Both the position numbers and the translations under genes were made by a program. From NCBI GenBank assembly GCA_022361395.1, contig JAKSAX010000533.1, positions 1-35,522 on the forward strand: DNA of 35,522 nucleotides, read 5' to 3'. Source of the DNA: Desulfobacterales bacterium (GTDB lineage Bacteria; Desulfobacterota; Desulfobacteria; Desulfobacterales; Desulfobacteraceae). This document shows positions 1 through 7,724 of the stretch, piece after piece (positions within the stretch are counted from its first letter, which is position 1; every line of letters starts with the position of its first letter). The notes beneath the pieces were generated by a model. The model was not told the origin of the DNA, did not search any database, and saw nothing but the letters and a program-made list of their open reading frames with translations.

Positions 1-1
1 C

Positions 2-379
2 CTGCCTAAAATCACCCTGCTGACTTTGCGCAAATATTATAAAACCCATCTCAATCGAAAGTGGATATTCCCTGCCCTGGGCCGCAACGGCGGTAAAAAC
101 GCAAGGGATGCCAAGGATCATGTCAGTAGCAGCGGGGTTCAAGGCGTCTTGCGGTCAACCGTAAAACGGCTGAAGTTCAAAAAACATGTCCACCCCCATG
201 TGTTCCGCCATGCCTATGCTACGCATCTGCTTGAAGCCAATATCCCCATACGCCATGTTCAAAAAATACTGGGCCATAAAACCCTTAAAAGCACCATGGT
301 TTATCTGCACGTGACCACACAGGCCCGGATTGATTCAAACGACAAAGTAGCCAAGGTCATGCAGGGGGTGTTGTCATGA
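2..379 (+). CDS. Tyrosine recombinase/integrase, partial (5' end outside window)
   Basis: This is the C-terminal catalytic part of a tyrosine site-specific recombinase, close to integron integrases and to the recombinases that accompany IS91-type transposases. The reading frame is open to the window edge, so the true start is not seen; an internal ATG-like start at 26 is probably not real. Catalytic boxes are clear: HPHVFRHAYATHLLE (His-x-x-Arg box), LGH two dozen residues later, then MVYLHV carrying the nucleophilic tyrosine. The stop overlaps the next start in an ATGA arrangement, so the two genes are translationally coupled. The catalytic C-terminus looks intact. Whether the protein works cannot be judged without its N-terminus, and its partner transposase is broken. 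Confidence 0.85.
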   Translation: MPKITLLTLRKYYKTHLNRKWIFPALGRNGGKNARDAKDHVSSSGVQGVLRSTVKRLKFKKHVHPHVFRHAYATHLLEANIPIRHVQKILGHKTLKSTMVYLHVTTQARIDSNDKVAKVMQGVLS

Positions 380-837
380 GTACTGTTCAAAAAATCTTTC
401 AAATGTATGGAGCACAATATCTGGCCCTTTATGGGGATCGCATGCCGCGCTCCCATAAGAAAGCCATCCGGGATATCATCAAATGCAGAAATGGATTTTT
501 TGGAACCATGGTGTATGAATGCCGCAACTGCCGTAACCTGCATTTTATCCACTGCTGCTGTGGCAACCGCCATTGCCCCAACTGCCAGCAGGATAAAGCC
601 GAGCAATGGCTGGATCAGCAGATGAAAAAACTGCTGTCCACCCATTATTTCCTGTTGACGATAACACTCCCCCAGGGCCTTCGGGACGTTGTAAAATCTC
701 ATCAGAGAAGATCTTATGCTGCATTGTTTTCGTGCGTCTATGCCGCCCTGAAGAAACTGGCACGGGACAAACGGTTTATCGGATCTGATCGAATCGGATA
801 TATGGCAGTCCTTCATACATGGGGTAGCATGCTCCAA
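376..837 (+). pseudogene. IS91-family transposase, truncated by insertion sequence
   Basis: This is the N-terminal part of an IS91-type (HUH, rolling-circle) transposase. The zinc-binding domain is at about residues 45-75 (YECRNC, then HCCCGNRHCPNCQ) and is typical of the family. It is followed by the start of the Y2 transposase domain (LLTITLPQGLRD, then LHTWGSMLQ). In intact relatives LHTWG is followed by a HPHxH metal-binding motif. Here the sequence switches after LQ to LTFHTP, which is encoded by the inverted repeat of the adjacent IS. The frame then runs to a stop at 933 inside that IS. The HUH motif and catalytic tyrosines are absent, so this is inactive. The start overlaps the recombinase stop by four bases. 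Confidence 0.85.
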
Positions 838-854
838 CTCACATTCCACACCCC
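838..854 (+). repeat. Left terminal inverted repeat of the IS (17 bp)
   Basis: CTCACATTCCACACCCC is the exact reverse complement of 2708-2724. Identity stops at once on the outer side, which fixes the element boundary. Read through from either flank, both repeats encode the same peptide LTFHTP in frame with the disrupted gene. Confidence 0.9.
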
Positions 855-897
855 AATTCGCATCTTGATGGTAATTTTTCAATGGTGTTACGGCCAG

Positions 898-2568
898 TTA
901 TCCCCCGGGAGTGGTAAATATAGTGCTTTTTAATCCCAGCGCCCTCAAATATTCCAACTGTATTTTGCTCAAAGGCTTGCCTAATTGCCGACGATGACCA
1001 ATCTTTAGAATCAACAAATATTGGAATCGGGTCATCAGCATAAATGCAGTTGGTTTATCTGTTCTTCTTCGTTTCCAACCAGGCAGATCTCTGTCGTTTT
1101 CTTTAGCATACCTTCTCATGTTGTACTCAATAAGTCGCCAGATAAGAAGGGACAATAATAGGATAAGGGCCAGAACCTCTATTCGTTCAGCCTTTTTAAG
1201 GAAGATGGCATTTACAATGGGTGTGTTCTTTAAAAATCCAAAGTTCTGCTCTATTCCATACTGATCTTTATAGGCTCGGAGGATATCATAGGAACTGTAC
1301 TGGTTTGGGCCTTTACTGGGGACATTGCTTATGAGCACAAAACAGCCGGATTCTTCTTTGAGAGCTGCGACAGCATCCGTTTCCTTCAATTCTGCGCGGA
1401 TACCATACATGATTCTATCCACAGATCGGGTGCCATCTTTTTTAGGCCTGCCACGTTTATATTTGGGAATTTCAATTACCTGGGTTACCGGTGTGTAAAA
1501 CTGATGAGTGGCCTTTTTCATATTTTCGGCAGCTTTTTCGGCATCTGCCTGGCAGAAAAATTCTTCTTTTGACAGGGCGATAATTTGTTTGGAAAGATCA
1601 ATGTGTTCTCTTTCAAGCTCACGATCAATTCTTTTTTGCCGTCTTTTATCATGCGCACTGGAGTGCACCACAACGGCTCTATAAGCCTTGCCACGAATTA
1701 CGGCTTGTGTTTCCCATGATTTATAAACTGCTGCCGGTCGTTTTTTCGTTTCAACTGTATCAGACAATTTGCCAAGCTCTCTCCAATCATCTGCAACTAT
1801 AGCTTTCTTTATCAGCGAAGAGCATTCACCGAAATTTGCCGGTAACCTGCTGATAAATCGGATGTCATCACCAATGGCTTCAAGATTCCTTTTGGTAACC
1901 ATGGCTGAGTCTGCGATATAAACAAACCCGTTCTTTTTGATACCGTTTTCCGCCATGTATCGAGATATGGATGACAGAACCTCGTTGTTAATCGTTTTAT
2001 CTGATGCATTGCCGTCTTCAGTATTTCCAAATATTGGTATGGTACGGTCAACGCATAGCATCTTTACCAGAAATTGTTTTAAATCCGGCCGATGATCCTT
2101 GCTATGGCCGTGAACGATTTTCACCGTTTCGTTTAAAGAACTATCAGCTGAGTACAAATCATAATCCCCTTGAACGCTGATAGATGTTGTATCAAAACTG
2201 ACATGGTGACAATCAATATTAAAATTGCCCAATGCACGCCTGGCAATCTCTGAAAATACTTTCATTGCACCATAATCGTGGATCCTATCCAACACACGGC
2301 CGACTGTGTAATCAGAGAACAGTAGTGGATCTATTTCTTTGCCCAGCAAAAGCTCTGTGTCTTGATTTTCAAAGAACTCATCCAGTCTGTATAAAGGACT
2401 CCGGCCGGTTAAGGTATCAAGTATCATCCCAAGAATTACAGTTCCTGGATCAATTGCCATCTGGGTGGTGATCAAAGTGTTGATGACATCCACTACGCCA
2501 ATTTTTTTTGCGTATGCTGTAATGATCGGCAGATGCTGAACTGTAAACCCGTCAATTTGTTGTTCCAT
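898..2568 (-). CDS. IS1634-family transposase
   Basis: This is a DDE transposase of 556 residues. An N-terminal DUF4277-like region (about residues 1-105) precedes the DDE_Tnp_1 core. I assign the acidic residues as D126 (SFDTTS), D220 (YIADSAM) and the glutamate in YGIEQNFGFLK near the C-terminus. The ATG at 2568 is chosen because GAGGTGA lies just upstream. A longer in-frame start at 2607 lacks a ribosome binding site. The frame is uninterrupted and the inverted repeats are perfect, so this copy may still be active. The gene ends at 898, 44 bp inside the left inverted repeat. Confidence 0.9.
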   Translation of the reverse strand: MEQQIDGFTVQHLPIITAYAKKIGVVDVINTLITTQMAIDPGTVILGMILDTLTGRSPLYRLDEFFENQDTELLLGKEIDPLLFSDYTVGRVLDRIHDYGAMKVFSEIARRALGNFNIDCHHVSFDTTSISVQGDYDLYSADSSLNETVKIVHGHSKDHRPDLKQFLVKMLCVDRTIPIFGNTEDGNASDKTINNEVLSSISRYMAENGIKKNGFVYIADSAMVTKRNLEAIGDDIRFISRLPANFGECSSLIKKAIVADDWRELGKLSDTVETKKRPAAVYKSWETQAVIRGKAYRAVVVHSSAHDKRRQKRIDRELEREHIDLSKQIIALSKEEFFCQADAEKAAENMKKATHQFYTPVTQVIEIPKYKRGRPKKDGTRSVDRIMYGIRAELKETDAVAALKEESGCFVLISNVPSKGPNQYSSYDILRAYKDQYGIEQNFGFLKNTPIVNAIFLKKAERIEVLALILLLSLLIWRLIEYNMRRYAKENDRDLPGWKRRRTDKPTAFMLMTRFQYLLILKIGHRRQLGKPLSKIQLEYLRALGLKSTIFTTPGG

Positions 2569-2697
2569 GCTCACCTCAAATCGTTGTAATTCATTGAATA
2601 TGAGCATAATGCAACAAACAAGAAAAATCTAGTCTAAATTGTATTCAGAAAATGATTTCTCTCTCAAGCAAAAGTCCGAAAAAATAATAGTCTAATT

Positions 2698-3705
2698 TTA
2701 CCGGTTAGGGGTGTGGAATGTGAGCTTGAATTCATGGGAAACACTGTCATTCAAAAAGGCCAGTGCAGCAACACAATAGCTTCCCAGCCCAAGCGCCGCA
2801 AGGGTTAACATTACCCAGATCCAGTTCTGGCTGACCTGGGCAAACAACGCCAGACCTGTACCTGCCATGGCAAGCCCGAGGATCATGACAGATTTTCTCC
2901 CCTTTTTATCTGAAAGCGGTCCGGCAACCATCTGTGACATGCTTATTGCAATGTAGAAAAGAACAAAAAACATCCCGACCTCAGCTTGGTTCGAGTGTCT
3001 AAAATGAATCAAAAAACCGGGAATCATAGTGATAAAAAGACCATAGCCTGCCCCGTACAACAGGATGCCGGCGAAAACAACACTGTTTTCTGCCTTACCA
3101 AGAAAAGGCAACACCTTCGCTTTACCCGGCGCGCCTTTTATAAAATCAGGTGCAGTCATGGCATTTCGATTTGGTTCCTTTACAAACAGCAGTAAGAGAA
3201 GACCGCCTAATACGCTCATTCCGGCAAACAACAGGAAAACTTCATTTCCCTGCCAGACCTTCCCGGTCCAGATGCCGGATAAGCTTCCTGCAGTCAGCCC
3301 GCAGTGCAAAGATGCATTGTATCCCCCCATGACTTTTCCTTTCCGGCCGGGAGACTGAATCGCCAGAAGAACAGGGGCAAGCGCCCATACCGGAACCTCG
3401 CCGATGCCCTGGAGCATCCGGCCAATGCAGATTAAACCTGCGGAATCTGCAAAATAGTAGAGCAGGCCGCTGCAGGCGCAAGTCAAATAACCGCAGATAA
3501 GTAAGAGCTTGAAACCGTAACGGTCCGACAGCTTACCTATTGGAATCTGCGCCAGTACAAATGTCAGGGCAAAGGCCGATGCCAGATAGCCGGCACTTTC
3601 AACAGTACCGGACAGGTGAATAATTTTCCGAGGAAGCAGGGCAACGGTCATGCCCACCCCGAACATCAGCAGGAAAGCTGACAGGTTAACGCTATATTTT
3701 GCCAT
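2698..3705 (-). pseudogene. MFS transporter, 3'-truncated by the IS
   Basis: This is a major facilitator superfamily permease of the inner membrane with unknown substrate. Native sequence runs from MAKYSVNLSAF to SHEFK (3705 to 2725); the last eight residues and the stop at 2698 come from the IS. The family loop motif GKLSDRYGFK follows TM2 at about residues 58-67, and its repeat GPLSDKKGRK lies in the second half. The 335-residue total is short of the usual 390-400, so about one to two C-terminal helices are missing and the protein is probably non-functional. The ATG at 3705 is preceded by GGAGAG. An upstream in-frame start at 3756 has no good ribosome binding site and would run into operator-like palindromes. 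Confidence 0.8.
2708..2724 (-). repeat. Right terminal inverted repeat of the IS (17 bp)
   Basis: This repeat is the exact reverse complement of 838-854. It directly abuts the codon for the last native residue (EFK) of the truncated MFS transporter on the minus strand. Confidence 0.9.
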
Positions 3706-3741
3706 AGGATCTCTCCGTTCAATCAATGATGATAGTTGGGT

Positions 3742-3825
3742 GCATATGAGCGTCAAAACCGGGATTAGACGGACCTGTCCGTTACCATTGGGTCAACTTA
3801 AGTGAACGTTGCATGGCTCATATGC
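3742..3825. promoter_or_regulatory. Operator-like palindromes upstream of the MFS gene
   Basis: The 365-bp gap between the MFS start and the DUF3592 gene contains a perfect dyad ACGGAC-CT-GTCCGT (3769-3782), an 8-bp palindrome ACTTAAGT, and a 10-bp inverted pair GCATATGAGC (3742-3751) / GCTCATATGC (3816-3825). A short dyad with a 2-bp centre just upstream of an efflux-type MFS gene resembles TetR-family operators. No TetR gene is in the window, so the assignment is inference. Confidence 0.4.
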
Positions 3826-3897
3826 CCTCTTGAAAATCTGATGAATCGATTTAGCCGGAGGGAGGAGGGTTTGATCCTGTGGTCTTTAAATACATGA

Positions 3898-3906
3898 TGG
3901 TATAAT
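3898..3906 (+). promoter_or_regulatory. Extended -10 promoter candidate for the DUF3592 gene
   Basis: TGGTATAAT is a perfect -10 hexamer with an extended-10 TG. There is no good -35 at 16-18 bp. Use of this promoter would give a leader of about 160 nt before 4071. Part of that leader can pair (AGTGATT ... AATCACT). No gene is visible in the gap. Confidence 0.35.
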
Positions 3907-4070
3907 ACTTACCTTAGTCTTTAGTGATTGTAATGCTGTACCCTAATGCGGAATCACTGGGATTGTCAAGTGCAGGATATTGAATCAACCGGTCTTTTTA
4001 TCTTTTAAATGGCAAACCTGAAAAAATAGTGTAATCTGTACATATCTTCAACTGTAATGCCGGAGCTGGC

Positions 4071-5948
4071 ATGCATATTTTCAATAAGGTTTTTTTGTTT
4101 TTATTCGGATTGGCATTTTCAGGATTTGGTATATACCTCCTTATGGATACCAGCGTTCCAGCCCTAGTGTCCTGGCAGGAAATGAAAAACTGGCATCCTG
4201 CCGGGGCCCGGCTGATTTCAGTTGAAGGCAAAGAGAACAAAACAGAGGCAAGATACCGGTATGAAGTGGAAGGGATAACGCATGAAAGCAGCCGGGTATA
4301 CGTGGCCGGATTTAATGACAGTATTGGAAACTACCATAAGGAATTAAGCCGCAAACTTAAAAAATCTCTGGAGGACAATGAGGAGATTACCATATATTAT
4401 AATCCGGCGTCTCCAGCCCACTCCGTCATTGACCGGGATATGCGCTGGGGATTGTTTACAATAATATCGGTTTTTTGTTCGGTATTCATCCTCATCGGAG
4501 GTTTTATCTGCTATGGGGTGATAATTTCAAAAACCCCGGCTGAGTTTACCCCGCCCCCTGCTGCAGAATTAAAACGTGAATGGGAAAGAAAGAAGAAAAT
4601 CCCCGGATACAGAGAGACTTTTTCTGAATTCCGGCAACACCGGCTGCATGAGTTAAAACAGGCGGATAAAAACCGGGGCAGGGCACCATCCGGTGGCTGG
4701 CAAAAAAAGGATCAATGGCATACCAGCCATATCCGCTCAACTGCTAAATCCGGTTTCAGGGCCATGTATTTTTTTGCCCTGGTATGCCTTGGCGTCAGTT
4801 CACCTGTTCTCTTCTTCTTTATGGATGAATGGAACCGGGGAAACCATGCCATCCTGGCAGGTCTTATTTTTCCGCTGGCAGGCCTGTTTCTCCTCTTTAA
4901 AGCCATTTCCCTCACACGTGAATATCTGCGCTACGGTATCATTGAATATGTCATGGATCCCTATCCGGGCGCCATTGGCGGGCAGGTCGGCGGCTGGCTG
5001 GATCTTAAAAAAAACTATGATTTGAATACAGAGTACCGGATTGAACTGAGCTGTATTTTCTCATTTATTTCCGGTACAGGAGAAGACCGCACCCGGCAAG
5101 AGATAGTCAAGTGGTCGCAGCAGGGAGCTGCAAAAAAAGAGTTTTCAAGAAACAGCCTGCGGCTTTTATTTGTCTTTGATGTACCTGAGGGCCTTCCCGA
5201 GGCAGACATAGATCAAACTGCAGACACGTATTGTTACTGGCAGCTTGGCCTCACGGATATGTCCGGTAACCGCCTTTCACGCAAATATAATATCCCGGTG
5301 TTCGCTACAGGCCAGACAGCCGAAAAGGTTACACATAACCTGACCAGCCAGATGCACGCCAGACAACAACGGGAAGCCGAACAACTCCAGCAGCAGTTTA
5401 AACGGGGGAATTTTTTACTGCCCCCTGGTGCAGGCCCCCTCAGAATAAGCGAAACACCGTCGGGACTCAGGCTTTTAAGCCCGATGTTCAGGAATAAGCT
5501 GCTTACCTTTTTTTTAATCCTGTTCGGGGGATGTTCCGGTGCGGTATCCTATGGCCTGATACACCAGATCCACGGCTTTACCTTTTCTGATATCATCTTC
5601 GGGATTGTCTCTTTCCCGTTTGTGATCTTCACACTCCTTATGATTACAGCCGCAGTTTACATTCCGTTTAACAGCCTGACAGCCGTCTTTGCCGGAAGAG
5701 AGATCACAGTTACGCGCCGGCTGCTCCTCATACCCGTTGGCAGCAGAACCATGGGTGTTGAGGAGGTTAAAGGGTTTGAAGTGAAGCGGACCGGCAGTAC
5801 AGGACAGGGCACAACCAGAACAGAGCACTATAAGATTGTCGCCGTTATGAAAAAAGGAAAAGAAATTGCAATTGCGGAATCCATAAACGGCCGGGACGTT
5901 GCCAGTCAGATAAAAGCGTTTCTGCACGGAAGAATAACCGGTTATTGA
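4071..5948 (+). CDS. DUF3592 domain-containing multi-pass membrane protein
   Basis: This 625-residue membrane protein has unknown biochemical role. It starts with a hydrophobic segment (residues 4-25). A DUF3592-type extracytoplasmic domain follows (about 30-120), recognised by YRYEVEG, then YYNPASPAHSV, and it is closed by a second membrane segment (about 127-152). A charged cytoplasmic-type stretch leads to two more helices (about 225-285), a soluble beta-rich region (about 300-450), another helix pair (about 480-545), and a C-terminal PH-like tail (VTRRLLLIPVG, then KGKEIAIAESI). GGAG lies 5 bases before the ATG. It is much longer than simple DUF3592 proteins (about 150 residues). It stands alone between a scarred region and the lipid genes, so context gives no function. 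Confidence 0.7.
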   Translation: MHIFNKVFLFLFGLAFSGFGIYLLMDTSVPALVSWQEMKNWHPAGARLISVEGKENKTEARYRYEVEGITHESSRVYVAGFNDSIGNYHKELSRKLKKSLEDNEEITIYYNPASPAHSVIDRDMRWGLFTIISVFCSVFILIGGFICYGVIISKTPAEFTPPPAAELKREWERKKKIPGYRETFSEFRQHRLHELKQADKNRGRAPSGGWQKKDQWHTSHIRSTAKSGFRAMYFFALVCLGVSSPVLFFFMDEWNRGNHAILAGLIFPLAGLFLLFKAISLTREYLRYGIIEYVMDPYPGAIGGQVGGWLDLKKNYDLNTEYRIELSCIFSFISGTGEDRTRQEIVKWSQQGAAKKEFSRNSLRLLFVFDVPEGLPEADIDQTADTYCYWQLGLTDMSGNRLSRKYNIPVFATGQTAEKVTHNLTSQMHARQQREAEQLQQQFKRGNFLLPPGAGPLRISETPSGLRLLSPMFRNKLLTFFLILFGGCSGAVSYGLIHQIHGFTFSDIIFGIVSFPFVIFTLLMITAAVYIPFNSLTAVFAGREITVTRRLLLIPVGSRTMGVEEVKGFEVKRTGSTGQGTTRTEHYKIVAVMKKGKEIAIAESINGRDVASQIKAFLHGRITGY

Positions 5949-5990
5949 ATTTTCCCTGCATGATCTATATAATCCCGTACATGAAAATAA

Positions 5991-6019
5991 TTGACAGAGG
6001 CAGGCCCCTCCCATAGAAC
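5991..6019 (+). promoter_or_regulatory. Sigma-70-type promoter for the lipid gene pair
   Basis: A perfect -35 TTGACA (5991-5996), a 17-bp spacer, and a -10 TAGAAC (6014-6019) lie just upstream of the ATG at 6047. Transcription would start near 6026, giving a leader of about 20 nt. Confidence 0.55.
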
Positions 6020-6046
6020 GCCCTATAACCCCGGATAAAACCCCCT

Positions 6047-6934
6047 ATGAAAATTGCACTGGTAGTTAACCCCTATTCCGGCGGTAAAAAGACTGAAAAG
6101 ATGCTGCCCAGGGTAAAACAAAGCTTCAGAAAACGCCGAATCCATGCGGATATATTCCTTTCCCGTTTTAAGAATCATGTCCAGGGCATTGCACGGAACC
6201 TGGCTGTTTCAGCCTATGACGCCATAGTGGCCATGGGCGGGGACGGTACTAATTTCCATCTGATCAACGGACTCCTGGCCGTTCACCCGCCCGAGGATTT
6301 ACCATCCCTTGGTATTATCCCCACCGGTTCGGGCAACTCCTTTGTAAAGGATCTCGGTATTCATTCCGTGGACCAGGCTGTGGAAGCTGTTGTGAGAGAC
6401 ACCCCCAGACCGGTGGATGTCCTTAAGTTTACTCAGGATAAACAGGCCTTTTACTTTATCAACCTCATGGGACTGGGGTTTGTCACGGATGTGGCACAGA
6501 CGGCGGAACGGTTTAAAGCCGTCAGAGACCTCTCCTATCTTATCGGTGTGGCCCACAGAACCCTTTCTTTGAAGTTCCATCATATGGAGCTGGTGATTGA
6601 CGGAAAACCTTTTTCAGGAAAAAACTGCTTTGTGGAATTCTGCAACTCAAGATTCACCGGCGGGAACATGTGCATGGCACCGGAGGCCAGAATTGACGAC
6701 GGCCTCATGGACATTATCATTGCGGGGCCGATGAAGAAGAAACGGCTGATCAGCGCCCTGCCCAAACTATTCACAGGGGACCATCTTTCCATGGATGAGG
6801 TATCCTGTATTCAGGCAAAAAAAGCTGAGATCCAGACCACACCGGCCAAGGTGCTGCTGCCTGACGGCGAGATCTTCGGCAGGGCACCCGGAATGATCAG
6901 CGTGCTTAACCGCAAATTAAACTACCTGACCTGA
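6047..6934 (+). CDS. Diacylglycerol kinase catalytic-domain (YegS/LCB5-type) lipid kinase
   Basis: A predicted soluble lipid kinase of 295 residues phosphorylating diacylglycerol or a related lipid with ATP. The N-terminal DAGK catalytic domain shows the nucleotide-binding signature MGGDGTNF (GGDGT at 64-68) and PTGSGNSF (92-98). The opening VVNPYSGGKK is typical of the YegS/BmrU/LCB5 group, and the C-terminal half has the expected beta-sandwich sequence ending LPDGEI. Length is normal for the family. It is followed after 17 bases by a PlsC-type acyltransferase, so kinase product (phosphatidate) and acylation are probably linked in phospholipid turnover. The ribosome binding site is weak. The exact lipid substrate cannot be read from sequence. 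Confidence 0.88.
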   Translation: MKIALVVNPYSGGKKTEKMLPRVKQSFRKRRIHADIFLSRFKNHVQGIARNLAVSAYDAIVAMGGDGTNFHLINGLLAVHPPEDLPSLGIIPTGSGNSFVKDLGIHSVDQAVEAVVRDTPRPVDVLKFTQDKQAFYFINLMGLGFVTDVAQTAERFKAVRDLSYLIGVAHRTLSLKFHHMELVIDGKPFSGKNCFVEFCNSRFTGGNMCMAPEARIDDGLMDIIIAGPMKKKRLISALPKLFTGDHLSMDEVSCIQAKKAEIQTTPAKVLLPDGEIFGRAPGMISVLNRKLNYLT

Positions 6935-6951
6935 AAAAGGAAATGCGAACC

Positions 6952-7653
6952 ATGAAATCACTTATCTCTCTCGGGCTCTGGATCACCGGTATTGCCACTT
7001 TCCTGGTTATTTTTTTGATTCTGGCGGTCAGTCTTGTGGCCTGCCCCAGAGAAACCACCTTCAGCCTGGCAAGACGGCTTTTTTCCATTCAGATCCGGCT
7101 GATGGGAATCCGCCTTAAAGTTGAGGGCAGGGCGCATATAGATCCGGACCGGACCTACCTGATCATGGGAAATCACCAAAGCCTGTTTGACCTCTTTGTT
7201 ATCCCGGCAGCCATTCCACTGACCTTTACCGGAGTGGAAGCAGCCTATCACTTCAAGCTCCCCGTTTGGGGGCATTTGATCAGAAAATGGGGATGCATTC
7301 CTATCCGGCGGGGCAATCTTGAACAGGCCAAAAAGAGTCTTGAACAGGCAAGAACAACACTGAATGAGGGCTTATCCATCGCGATTCTGCCTGAAGGGCA
7401 CAGGACCCGGACAGGTGAGCTGGGTGAGTTTAAAAAAGGGCCGTTTCACCTGGCAAAGGCGACCCGGGCCATGATTTTACCCTTTGGCATCAGCGGCTTG
7501 TATGCATTCCAGCAGCGGGGAGGATTTCACCTGGCCCCCGGGAGAGTATATGTGAGGATTGATGCACCGATTCCCTATGATTCATACAAAGACCTGTCCG
7601 TGGAAGAACTGAGAGACCGGGTTTTTGAAATTATCCAGCGGCTCAGTAAATAA
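6952..7653 (+). CDS. 1-acyl-sn-glycerol-3-phosphate acyltransferase (PlsC-like)
   Basis: A membrane-bound acyltransferase of 233 residues that would add a second acyl chain to lysophosphatidate. There is one strong N-terminal membrane segment (about 8-30). The four PlsC motifs are visible: HQSLFD (HX4D, H75 to D80), GCIPIRRG (about 114-121), PEGHRTRTGE (147-156) and a late proline-bearing block. Two in-frame ATGs exist, at 6943 and 6952. AAAGGA lies about 10 bases before the second and only 1 base before the first, so the second is preferred. It forms an operon with the upstream lipid kinase and ends at a hairpin shared with the convergent EF-G2 gene. Confidence 0.88.
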   Translation: MKSLISLGLWITGIATFLVIFLILAVSLVACPRETTFSLARRLFSIQIRLMGIRLKVEGRAHIDPDRTYLIMGNHQSLFDLFVIPAAIPLTFTGVEAAYHFKLPVWGHLIRKWGCIPIRRGNLEQAKKSLEQARTTLNEGLSIAILPEGHRTRTGELGEFKKGPFHLAKATRAMILPFGISGLYAFQQRGGFHLAPGRVYVRIDAPIPYDSYKDLSVEELRDRVFEIIQRLSK

Positions 7654-7656
7654 TAA

Positions 7657-7682
7657 AGCGCGGGCAGTAAACCACCCGCGCT
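7657..7682. terminator. Hairpin between convergent plsC-like and EF-G2 genes
   Basis: AGCGCGGG pairs perfectly with CCCGCGCT across a 10-nt loop. It lies between two convergent genes. The T-rich tail is on the minus-strand side (TTATTATTT), so it should mainly terminate the EF-G2 transcript and may act in both directions. Confidence 0.65.
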
Positions 7683-7724
7683 CTATAACCTTACCTGCTT
7701 TTACAACGGTTAACGGCCCCGCCG

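Larger units (their letters stand above)
1..837 (+). mobile_element. Remnant of an IS91-type element (recombinase + transposase), 3' part lost
   Basis: Two translationally coupled plus-strand genes, an integron-type tyrosine recombinase and an IS91-type transposase, form the typical gene pair of one branch of the IS91 group. The left end lies outside the window. The right part stops at 837, exactly where the inverted repeat of the next insertion sequence begins, so at least the C-terminal two thirds of the transposase and the right end of the element are missing. It is therefore a non-autonomous relic. The family assignment rests on protein motifs only; no IS91 end sequences are visible. Confidence 0.75.
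838..2724 (-). mobile_element. Complete IS1634-family-like insertion sequence, 1,887 bp
   Basis: The element is bounded by perfect 17-bp inverted repeats (838-854 and 2708-2724) and contains one long transposase gene on the minus strand. Length, single-ORF layout and transposase type fit the IS1634 family (IS4 superfamily). No target-site duplication is seen: the bases outside the left end are TCCAA and those outside the right end are CTTGA. The two flanks also belong to unrelated genes, a truncated IS91 transposase and a truncated MFS transporter. The copy therefore most likely sits at a recombination or deletion junction. Confidence 0.85.

Noticed and set aside
301-882. 193-codon open frame antisense to the recombinase/transposase junction
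   Set aside because: It overlaps two genes with clear family motifs on the other strand and has no recognisable domain.
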